A stretch of 64,000 nucleotides of DNA from Bacteroides sp. Marseille-P3684. GTDB taxonomy: Bacteria > Bacteroidota > Bacteroidia > Bacteroidales > Bacteroidaceae. Below, piece after piece: positions 24,798-32,900 of the stretch. Where the stretch lies: positions 62,001 to 126,000 of the forward strand of contig NZ_LT985808.1 of assembly GCF_900291465.1 (NCBI RefSeq), in the 5' to 3' direction. Each line of letters opens with the position of its first letter. Within the stretch, counting starts at the first letter, position 1. Position numbers and translations under genes: made by a program. The notes under the pieces were generated by a model. The model was not told the origin of the DNA. It saw only the letters and a program-made list of their open reading frames with translations, and ran no database searches.

Positions 24798-26330
24798 TTA
24801 TTGCATCTTGGTATGGGCAGAATTACCCTTTTTCCATGCTATAGCCGATTCTGTTAGTCTATATCTTTGCTTTGGATGATTGGGCTGTTCAGGATACATT
24901 GGCTCAATTGCACCATCTTCCAACGTTGGCTGAAAATAGTTTTTCCGGAATGATGTACGATGTTTGAAGCCCATATTTGACATTATTTCATTCATAGTCA
25001 TATAGTCTTCACTCATTGAAAGAATCATTTCTTGAACTTGAGGAGTACTTGGTCGGTAGTTGAGCGGTACTTGGTCAGTAGTTGAGCGGTACTTGGCCTC
25101 TTTGGTTGCTTGCTTATCCTCCTTGTCTGTCTTTATTGTGCCGTATGCGAAATCGGGGCGCTTGAACGTGATAGTTACAAAACCACCATTGGAAGACCAT
25201 GTAGGAGCTTCCACTCCTTGTACCTGACAAGCATCCATGATACGCTTTGCACCGCTCCCCCAGTTTTCCAGATAAGTCATCCGATAAAGAGCTTCCGCCA
25301 CTTTCAGGTTATGTGGATACGACTCATGAGGTTCCTTGATGTTCTCTGGAGTTATCTGTGGTGGGAACATACCGGGACTTGCTATTTCTATGCGGTCGTC
25401 ATAAATTGCAAGACTGATTGTCAAATTATATTTCTCCCAATGGCGATGACAAAGCGCATTGACAAGAGCTTCCCTTAACGCATGATAAGGCACTTCAAGC
25501 TGTTCCTCCCGCTCCAAACTATGATTCGTGATTCTACCACTGAGAGAAAGATGCTTGAAACAGAACGCAACTCCGGCATCTAAAAGTTGGAAGAAATTAC
25601 CCTCAGCACGTTGATTGTCTCGGAACATGTTTTTATTCGTACCCACAAACCGCGCCATTCTTAGCGCAAATTGTGGATACTCGTCTATGTTATTGGAGAA
25701 TAACAATACCGCACCATTAGTCGGCACGCCATTCTTAAGCAACTTCCATTTTGAAAGAATATCTCCGGTCGGTTCATACAATGCCGACTCAGGAATACGT
25801 CCACCGTCAATACCTCGACGGATGCAGTTGCGAATCAGGTTTTCATCAAGATCTGCCAATGCTACACCGTCAGCTACCAACCTTTCCCACGCATACATCT
25901 GTGGTTGATGAGCGCGGATTCGTTCATCATACATGTCCTGTGGCATGACTTTCGTGGTACTTTCAACTTTGTAATACGGACAGCCATGGAATGTATGCGG
26001 ACGCTCACCCCACACCCATCCGTCAAAGTGCATGGCAATAACCTTATGTCCGGCATACTCCGGCACATCAACATATACCACTTTTACATCTACAGCAGGT
26101 TCCAATCCTGCCAAAGCCTGAGCAATCTCCTGCTGTGTCCTGTCGGTTACTTCCTGTCCGATTATTTTTAGCGATTTCGGTGCAACACCAAAAATCAGCC
26201 AACCGCCTTCTGTATTTAGAAACGCACACGCTGAGTGCATAGCGTCTTTCAATTCGCCGGTACTCTTCTTCAGCTCTAAAGTCCGAGACTCATCGACTGA
26301 GACAAGATTCTTTATATCTTCAATTGTCAT
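24798..26330 (-). CDS. AlbA_2 DNA-binding domain / GHKL-type ATPase protein
   Basis: A 510-residue protein of the AlbA_2 (Schlafen-like) plus HATPase_c_4 type, often annotated as a putative transcriptional regulator. The N-domain (about 10-135) contains ESRTLELKKSTGELKDAM and the LNTEGGWLIFGV strand typical of AlbA_2. The ATPase part (about 255-400) has the N-box EALVNALCHR and G-boxes IEIASPG and ENWGSGAKRI. A winged-helix-like C-terminus (about 425-505) follows a linker built on a 22-bp DNA repeat (25045-25096). GC content is clearly lower than the neighbours, and a repeat-rich gap of 1.1 kb lies upstream, consistent with horizontal arrival. A defence or accessory role is possible for this family, but the context does not show one. 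The start at 26330 gives the usual N-terminus MTIEDIKNLV. Confidence 0.8.
   Translation of the reverse strand: MTIEDIKNLVSVDESRTLELKKSTGELKDAMHSACAFLNTEGGWLIFGVAPKSLKIIGQEVTDRTQQEIAQALAGLEPAVDVKVVYVDVPEYAGHKVIAMHFDGWVWGERPHTFHGCPYYKVESTTKVMPQDMYDERIRAHQPQMYAWERLVADGVALADLDENLIRNCIRRGIDGGRIPESALYEPTGDILSKWKLLKNGVPTNGAVLLFSNNIDEYPQFALRMARFVGTNKNMFRDNQRAEGNFFQLLDAGVAFCFKHLSLSGRITNHSLEREEQLEVPYHALREALVNALCHRHWEKYNLTISLAIYDDRIEIASPGMFPPQITPENIKEPHESYPHNLKVAEALYRMTYLENWGSGAKRIMDACQVQGVEAPTWSSNGGFVTITFKRPDFAYGTIKTDKEDKQATKEAKYRSTTDQVPLNYRPSTPQVQEMILSMSEDYMTMNEIMSNMGFKHRTSFRKNYFQPTLEDGAIEPMYPEQPNHPKQRYRLTESAIAWKKGNSAHTKMQ
25045..25096. repeat. Intragenic 22-bp direct repeat
   Basis: Units starting at 25045 and 25067 are each 22 bp and differ at one base (gtacttggtcRgtagttgagcg); a partial third unit starts at 25089. 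Since 22 is not a multiple of three, successive units are read in different frames, giving the linker peptides STTDQVPLNYRPSTPQV. Confidence 0.8.
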
Positions 26331-26644
26331 TATCTCATTACTTTTTAGTGTAATCGTTATCAATCTACGCAGAAAGGCAATATTCAAGAGTGCCCAAGCC
26401 TCACAAGCATATCAAGAGAGTAAACAACCTTCAATCCATTGATTTTTTTTTAATTCCAGATCTCTTAAATTGCCTGTTAATCACAACACTTTGATTTATA
26501 ATGCAAATCTAGCCATAATATTTGGGAATATCGCTTTAGCCTGCAGAAAAAAGAACAGAAGGAAACTTCAATGCACATGACATCAATTATGCATTATATT
26601 ATAGTCAAAAGAATCCTCCACTAACAAAATGACAAAACGTCAAA

Positions 26645-26719
26645 CGAATCGCCTGAGAAGGGCCTTCCTTGGAATAAAACATGAGTTGGTGACCGGGAAG
26701 GGCCTTCTCAGGCGATTCG
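26645..26719. repeat. Long-armed hairpin with arm shared with position 11-42
   Basis: Arms of 24 bp (26645-26668, 26696-26719) are reverse complements except at one position in the run of G and C, with a 27-nt loop. The right arm and 8 bp before it recur at 11-42 with few differences (gaccgggaaggg, then ttctcaggcgattcg). Confidence 0.8.
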
Positions 26720-26929
26720 CAAAATACATGATGACACTCTTCTGACCATTCTTATATCCTTCTGCCTTGATTCGAAGAAAAAGCAGTTCTTTCATCCACT
26801 AAAACGAAGGAGAAGCCTGCAATTTCATAATTTGAGAAACGAACACTGCACACGCAAACTAGAGGTAAAAGAAGGTGAAATTCGGTATATTGTTGTTATC
26901 TGTCGAGAAAATCAAATGTTCGACTCGCG

Positions 26930-27031
26930 AAACAATATTGTTTGGCGAGTCAAACAATATTGTTGGAGATGGCAAACACAAGTGTTTGATGCGTGAAACA
27001 ATATTGTTTGAAGGTATAAACATGCAAGTTT
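26930..27031. repeat. 22-bp-pitch palindrome array C (5 units)
   Basis: Fourteen-bp palindromes start at 26930 (AAACAATATTGTTT), 26952 (same, last base changed), 26974 (AAACACAAGTGTTT), 26996 (AAACAATATTGTTT) and 27018 (AAACATGCAAGTTT), each exactly 22 bp apart. In the unit at 26974 both arms changed together so that most of the symmetry is kept. Units outside this range fade. Confidence 0.88.
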
Positions 27032-27419
27032 CAGCGTTAAATGGAATGTTTATGCGTCCAAAAGCGCATATCTATTCCTAAAAAAACCTACTTTACCCGT
27101 TTTTCCCAAAATACACGTTAGCCGGAAAAGGCAGAAATGCCAATTCTGTCAAGCAAATCCCATCTTTTGCTTTCTTTCCGTTTTGTGGAATCTTTACATC
27201 AGGGGAGAGGCTGTTCGCTCATCTCTCCTATTGCTTTTTTCCAAAAAGGAAAATAACTTCCGGTTATCTTTACCAGACACGGAAGAGAACTCGTACATTT
27301 ACAAAATATCCCTGTGAAGAATACGGAAATTTATGCAATTCCAATCCTGTTTCCTTCACGATTCATTCTCAATTCATAAAGACTTTATCCGGCGCGATAC
27401 AGTGTAATCTATTTTTATT

Positions 27420-27427
27420 TATATTTG
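27420..27427 (+). promoter_or_regulatory. Promoter of the small lipoprotein gene, TATATTTG
   Basis: Perfect TAnnTTTG match, 32 bp before the ATG at 27459. Confidence 0.6.
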
Positions 27428-27458
27428 CGGACAAGATAACCATTCACAATTCATCATC

Positions 27459-27884
27459 ATGAAAATCTTATCACAAATCACCCTGTTGCTTTGCCTTCTT
27501 TTCGCTGTAGGGTGCAGCGATGACGATCCCCAATACTCTATTCGTCCGTATCACCTCGATGAGGATGTCCGTCTGCAAGCCGTTCAAAAGGAACTGGTGA
27601 CCATCAACGATGAAGCTTCCTTCAAGGCGCTGTTTGAGTCCAATGCTCCGGAATCCGGCATTGACTTCAGCAATTCTTCCCTTGTATTCGTGTGGGGAGA
27701 GACCTCGGGTGAACTGGTTGATGTGTTCAAGGAAGTGCTTCCGCGTGCCGAAAACTACCTCCTGAATGTATCCGTAACGACCAGCAGCCATGTTTCTGCA
27801 ACACGCACCTGGTTCGTCGGCTACATCGTCCCGAAATTCAAGGCTGCCAACTTCACACTGCAGCTGTCTGAACACAGCCTCTGA
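27459..27884 (+). CDS. Small lipoprotein of unknown function
   Basis: A 141-residue lipoprotein. The signal peptide ends at the lipobox (FAVGC, Cys about 19) followed by Ser-Asp-Asp-Asp, an acidic stretch suggesting display on the cell surface. The mature part is short with alternating strands and no motif I recognise. It has its own promoter and two stem-loops after the stop (27908-27932 and 27944-27997), so it is a single-gene unit. It is real by codon use, promoter and lipobox. Confidence 0.7.
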   Translation: MKILSQITLLLCLLFAVGCSDDDPQYSIRPYHLDEDVRLQAVQKELVTINDEASFKALFESNAPESGIDFSNSSLVFVWGETSGELVDVFKEVLPRAENYLLNVSVTTSSHVSATRTWFVGYIVPKFKAANFTLQLSEHSL

Positions 27885-27907
27885 GAATGTGACGGACGGC
27901 TGACAAG

Positions 27908-27932
27908 GGAACAAGTTCCGCCAACTTGTTCC
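27908..27932. other. Stem-loop just after the lipoprotein gene
   Basis: A 10-bp perfect stem GGAACAAGTT/AACTTGTTCC with a 5-nt loop, 23 bp past the stop. Confidence 0.5.
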
Positions 27933-27943
27933 GATTCATAATA

Positions 27944-27997
27944 AAAGAAGAAGGAAGTACCTGAGCCCCTGTGGCATCCGGTTCTTCCTTCTTCTTT
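27944..27997. terminator. Terminator between convergent lipoprotein and AraC genes
   Basis: A 13-bp stem (AAAGAAGAAGGAA, TTCCTTCTTCTTT) followed on the plus strand by further T residues. It can serve both strands. Confidence 0.65.
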
Positions 27998-28041
27998 TTT
28001 TGCACATCTGCTTCCATCAACTGACGGCAAGTGAATCGTCA

Positions 28042-28611
28042 TCAGACTGCATCCAACGGCTTGCGCAGGTTCTTCTTCTCCTGTTTGAAGCGGCTGGGAG
28101 TCATTCCCGTGACACTCTTGAACTGTGCACTCAGGTGGGCAGTGCTCGAATAGTTCAGCAGGTCGGCAATCTGACTAAGCGACAGTTCGTCATAGACCAG
28201 CAGCTCCTTCACGCGCTCGATTTTCTGGGCGATGAAATATTTCTCGATGGTCGTCCCTGTCACCTCCGAAAAGAGCTTGCTCAAGGCACTGTAATCATGG
28301 TGCAGATGCTCCGTCAGGTAGTCTGACAGGTTGGTGCGGAGTGCACTGTTCTTGTGATGCACCAGGTCAATGACCAGATGGCGCACCTGCTCGATGAGCT
28401 GCATCCGTCGGTCATCCAGCAACTCGAAGCCCAATGTCTCCAGCTCCCGACGCAACTGTTCCACCGATGTCTCGTCGGGCATCTCGCCAACCACCGCCTT
28501 CCCCAGTTCCACATGGAGCACGGTGAAGTGCAACCGTCCCAACAGCTGTTCCACAGCCATGATGCAACGGTTGCACACCATATTCTTTATGTAAAAGGTT
28601 GTTCCCTGCAT
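28042..28611 (-). CDS. AraC-type regulator with HMA-like metal-binding N-domain
   Basis: A 189-residue regulator. Residues about 1-65 look like a heavy-metal-associated (HMA) fold: the strand FYIKNMVCNRCIMAVEQLL carries a CxxC pair (Cys13, Cys16), as in CopZ. A linker helix is followed by an AraC-family double helix-turn-helix (about 90-185), ending SSTAHLSAQFKSVTGMTPSRFKQEK. A one-protein metal sensor and regulator is the natural reading, with copA at 21683-24127 a possible target. It also lies 40 bp downstream of the esterase gene on the same strand with no promoter visible between them, so it may be transcribed with it. Confidence 0.8.
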   Translation of the reverse strand: MQGTTFYIKNMVCNRCIMAVEQLLGRLHFTVLHVELGKAVVGEMPDETSVEQLRRELETLGFELLDDRRMQLIEQVRHLVIDLVHHKNSALRTNLSDYLTEHLHHDYSALSKLFSEVTGTTIEKYFIAQKIERVKELLVYDELSLSQIADLLNYSSTAHLSAQFKSVTGMTPSRFKQEKKNLRKPLDAV

Positions 28612-28651
28612 ACGCTTTCTGTCCGGAGAGGTTGTGCCTCTGCCGCCTTTC

Positions 28652-29965
28652 CTATTTCAAGTGTTTCTTTATCCAGTCCAGGTGTCCGCGCTCAGTGGCG
28701 TCGGAGGTCCAATGTTCGTTGATGGGTGTGACGAGTGCCTCCTTGGGAGCCGTGATGACGTTGTAGACCGCATAGCTGGTAGTCGGCGGACAGGTGTTGT
28801 CGTTGTATCCCCACGTCATGTAGGTCGGCACGGTCAGCAGACGGGCAAAGTTCACCACGTCGTAGTAAGCCATGGTCTTCTCCTTCTCCGGCGTGTCCAT
28901 GCCTGTGAATTTGGTCTTGAAGTGCGGATACCCTCCGGTGCGTCCGGCTCGGTAGCCTGCCATGTCGCTCAGTGCCGGATGGTTTGCCACACAGGCAGTC
29001 ACCTTCTTGTTCAGGGCAGCCGTCACGATGGCAAGTGCGCCACCCTGACTGCCTCCCTGGAGGACAGCGTTCTTGCCGTCCCACTGTGGCAGCGACGTCA
29101 GGAAGTCAATGCAGCGCGAACAAGCCAGATAGACCCGTTTCATGTAGTAGCTGTCGCGGTCGTCCAGCCCGTTGCAGAGGTAGCTGTTGTTCTTGGAGCC
29201 GAAGGCATTGCTGACTTCCTTGTAGGCATCGGCGCCCAGGTCGGGGCGTATGCCGTGAATCTCAATCTCCAGGCGGATGCAACCCTCCTCGGCATAGTAA
29301 CGGTGGCGCGTCGGGTCCTTGATGGGTTTGATACCTGCCCCCGGCGGACAGAGCACCACGGGGTATTTGCCTTCCGCCTTCGGAATGAACAGGTAGCCGT
29401 AAACGTAGTTCCCCGGACGGACACACTGTAGCTTCAGGAGGTAACAGTCCACCTTGTCGTTGGCATACTCGGGTGCAGGAGTCAGCGAATGAACCATCGG
29501 ACAACGCTCCGCCTCGTCCAGTGCCTGCTGCCAGAACTCACGGAAGTCGGCAGGCAGCTGGGTGTACGGCTCAATCTTCTCGGGGGAAAAACCCACCTTG
29601 ACATGATGACGGTAAGTCACTCCGTCCACCTTCGCCGTGAGACGGCAGTCACGGAAGCCGGGAGTCTTCATGGTGCCCATGTCGATGGTGGCACGACCGT
29701 TCTTCAGCGTGACGGTCCCTGTCTTGTCGGCAGGCATAAGGTCGCCTCCCAACTCATATTCCACCACCACGCCATCCCGGGGAATGCCGTACTTGTAAAA
29801 CTGCACCTCTACCTTCGCCTTTTCCCCCGTCCGGTATACCCAGTCGGCATGGTCGGGGACCGTGACCCAAAGGACATCGCTACGATAAGGATAATTCTCT
29901 GCTCTCAGCGCCGGAGCGCACCAGAACGCGATGGAGAGCAACACCGCAAACAAGATTTTCGTCAT
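28652..29965 (-). CDS. Acetylxylan esterase, CE7 family
   Basis: A 437-residue secreted alpha/beta-hydrolase. The signal peptide ends near residue 22 (APALRA). An N-terminal beta-sandwich (about 25-125) precedes the CE7 domain: the nucleophile elbow GGSQGGALA (Ser near 299), the Asp in YNDNTCPP and the His in INEHWTS. CE7 enzymes remove acetyl groups from xylan and xylo-oligosaccharides, so it probably acts in the periplasm. It starts 12 bp after the stop of the hybrid two-component regulator, which probably controls it. No SusC/SusD pair or xylanase is adjacent, so it is not part of a complete xylan locus here. Confidence 0.87.
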   Translation of the reverse strand: MTKILFAVLLSIAFWCAPALRAENYPYRSDVLWVTVPDHADWVYRTGEKAKVEVQFYKYGIPRDGVVVEYELGGDLMPADKTGTVTLKNGRATIDMGTMKTPGFRDCRLTAKVDGVTYRHHVKVGFSPEKIEPYTQLPADFREFWQQALDEAERCPMVHSLTPAPEYANDKVDCYLLKLQCVRPGNYVYGYLFIPKAEGKYPVVLCPPGAGIKPIKDPTRHRYYAEEGCIRLEIEIHGIRPDLGADAYKEVSNAFGSKNNSYLCNGLDDRDSYYMKRVYLACSRCIDFLTSLPQWDGKNAVLQGGSQGGALAIVTAALNKKVTACVANHPALSDMAGYRAGRTGGYPHFKTKFTGMDTPEKEKTMAYYDVVNFARLLTVPTYMTWGYNDNTCPPTTSYAVYNVITAPKEALVTPINEHWTSDATERGHLDWIKKHLK

Positions 29966-29977
29966 AATAGTGTGTGT

Positions 29978-32900
29978 TTATTTAGTTAGATTGGGTTGTA
30001 TCCGTTCCCTGTACTCGGTCGGTGAGCAGTCCATGATTTTGCGGAAGGTCCGACTGAAGAACTTCGGGTCTTTGAAGCCGGTCATGAACGCCACCTGCTG
30101 GATGGTGTAACTCCCCGACTCAATCAGCTGACAGGCACGCTTGATGCGTATGTCGCGGAGGAAGTCGATGGGCGACAGCCCCGCAATGGTCTTCAGCTTG
30201 TTGTAGAATGCCGCACGGCTCAGATTCATCGAGTCGGCTATCTGTTCCACCTTCAGGTCCGTGTTGCTCATGTTCGTCTCGATGAACGCCATCAGGCGTT
30301 CCATGAAGTCGCGGTCATAGGAGGTCAGGTGCAGCTCCGACGGCTGGAAGTCCGCCTGCTCTCTCTTCATCAACTCCGTACGCACCAGCTCCTGCCACTG
30401 CTTCCGCTTAAGCAGGAGGTTCTGTATTTTTGCCTTCAGGTAAGAGGCGCTGAATGGTTTTGTCACATAGTCGTCGATGCCCTGCTCCAGTCCCGTGATG
30501 CAGTCCTCCGGAGCAGACTTCGCCGTGAGCAGGATGATGGGTGTGTGACAGAGCGACGGGTCCTCCTTGATGTGACGCACCATCTCCATGCCATCCATGA
30601 CAGGCATCATCACATCGCTCACAATCAGGTCGGGCGACTGGGCACGTGTCTGCTCCAGTCCTTCACGTCCGTCGGCTGCCAGCCAGACCCGGTAGTTCTC
30701 CGAGAGGATGCTGTTCAGGAACAGACGGAGTTCTTCGTTATCCTCGACCACCAACACCGACAGGGTGTCGTCCTCGGATTGCCCTTCCGGTTCTTCCTTT
30801 TCAGCCGACGCCTCCTCACCGGCAGGTGTCACTGCACGGTCCGGCAGGCTGTCCGTCAGGAGGAACTCGGTGTGCCCGTCCTTCTCCAGATGGGCCCGTC
30901 CCTTCAGCAGGTGGACAGTAAACACCGACCCTTCGCCCGGCTTACTCTTCACCTCGATGGTCCCGTGATGCAACTCCACGAACTCCTTGACCAGCGACAG
31001 CCCGATGCCCGACGAAGGTTGCGACCAGCTGCGACTCGCCAAGGTCTCGAAGCGTTCGAATAGATGGGACAGCTTTTCTTCCGAGATGCCTGTCCCGGTA
31101 TCGCTCACCGAGAGGTCCACGGTCTTTTGTGTCTCCGTCAGCCGAAGCACGACAGTGCCTCCATCGTCCGTGTACTTGAACGCATTCGACAGAAGGTTGT
31201 AGCATATCTTCTCCAGCTTGTCACGGTCCACCCACAGACGCAGTCCGGGCATGTCGTGCTCGAAGCGGTACGTCATCCGGTGTTCTCCTGCCAGCAGACG
31301 GAACGAGTCGGCAACCCGTGCGAGCAGGGAGACCACGTCCGTCTCCTCGACCACCAGCTTCATCTTCCGGCTCTGAATCTTGCGGAAGTCCAGCAACTGG
31401 TTCACGAGCCTCAACATGCGCTTCACGTTCCGCTGCACCAGTTCCAGGTGGGCACGTGAAGTGGCGGACAAGCCGTCTTCATGCTCCAGCACCTCATCCA
31501 CCGGACTGACAATGAGTGTGAGCGGTGTACGCAGTTCATGGGAAATGTCTGTGAAGAATCGCAGCTTCACCTCCGCCAGCTGTTGCTCCACGTCGACCTT
31601 ATGCCGCAGGCGGTAGATGTAGAACAGGATATAGGCCACCAGCAAGGCAGCCAGGATAAACAGCACCACATACAGCACCATCGCCCAGGGAGTCTCCCAG
31701 AACGTCGGTTCGATGATGACCTCCAGACGTTTCACCTGCGACGTCCATACCCCGTCGCTGTTGGTGGAGCGGAGTTCGAACACATAGTTGCCCGGCGGCA
31801 GGTTGTTGTAGTTTGCCGAACGGAGTGTCCCACAGTAGTTCCAGTCCTTGTCCAGCCCATCAAGGCGGTAAGCATACTGGATGTCGGAAGCGTTTGCATA
31901 GTCCAAAGCTGCAAAATAGAAGGTCAGCGAACGTTCGTCGGGGGACAGGCGGATGTGGTTGATGTTGTCGAGGGATATGGACTTGGACTGTCCCCGGATG
32001 CGCAGTCCCGTAAAGACCAGCGGCGGTGTATAGGTCTGTTCACGCAGACGGTCGGGAGCTATCACCAGCACGCCGTAGTCGGTAGTGCCAAAGAGCAGGC
32101 GTCCGTCGGACAAACAGACCGGTGCCGCCTCGGAAAAGAACACCTCGTTGTGGAAGAACGAACTGCCGTAATACTCCTGCTGTCCACTCCCGCGATTGCT
32201 GCGTATGAGGTAGTTCTCGGTGACAAACCAGGTGTCGCCTCCGGGCACGCCCAACGACGAGAGTGCCAGGTCGGACATCCACCCGTCGCGTACTCCCATC
32301 GCACGGAAACGGAGTGTATCTGCCAGCAACTGTCCCGACATCACCCGGTTGAAGCCTCCGGTAGAAGTGGCGATGTAGACACTGTCACCGGAGGCACCGA
32401 CCTGCATCACTTCGGTACAGGTCATTCCGTCGGTACGGTCATACTCGGCGGTATGCAGACGGAACTTGATGGCCTCGGGACGGTCAAAGTCCGACGAGAA
32501 TGCCAGCAGTCCTTCGGAAGCTCCTGCAAGCAGGACGCCACCCGGCATTTCGGTAATGGAACGAATCTTGGACTTTGCATACGGATAGGGATAGTTGCGC
32601 AGGCGGTTGCCTCCGTGGATGAAACGATAGCGGTCGCCATCCTGTTCCAACAGATTCAGTCCGCCCTGGTAGGCTCCCGCCCAGATATGTCCCTTCCGGT
32701 CCTGACAGAGCGCATAGATATCATTGCTGCTCAAGCTGTATTCGTCATCGGGACGGGACAGGAAACGCCGCAAGGCATAAGCTTCCCCTGCGGGGACTGC
32801 ACGCACCAGTCCCTGTCCTCGCGTACCCAGCCACAGCGTTCCACCGGCATCCTGCATCATGCAGTAGACATTGCCGATGAACTTGGACGGAGCTGTGGTC

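Larger units (their letters stand above)
26626..27031 (+). repeat. Non-coding repeat module, copy 1
   Basis: In order: a 23-bp element (26626-26648) identical to the reverse complement of 52508-52530; a hairpin with arms 26645-26668 and 26696-26719, matched by eye to the sequence in the same place of the other copy; caaactagaggt followed by a GAAG.TGAAAT stretch; and palindrome array C. The copy near 52.1-52.5 kb has the same parts in the same order on the opposite strand, at nearly the same distance (about 280-295 bp from element to array). Confidence 0.7.
26331..27458. other. 1.1-kb AT-rich non-coding region with a repeat module
   Basis: I see no gene in this stretch; the small open frame at 26875-27081 runs through a palindrome array and is not credible. 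The region holds a 23-bp element (26626-26648), a large hairpin (26645-26719), a 12-bp element caaactagaggt (about 26856-26867), palindrome array C (26930-27031) and the promoter of the following lipoprotein gene (27420). Confidence 0.7.

Noticed and set aside
26875-27081. 68-residue open frame over palindrome array C
   Set aside because: The repeat pitch is not a multiple of three, so the repeated peptide does not recur in frame; there is no promoter for it.
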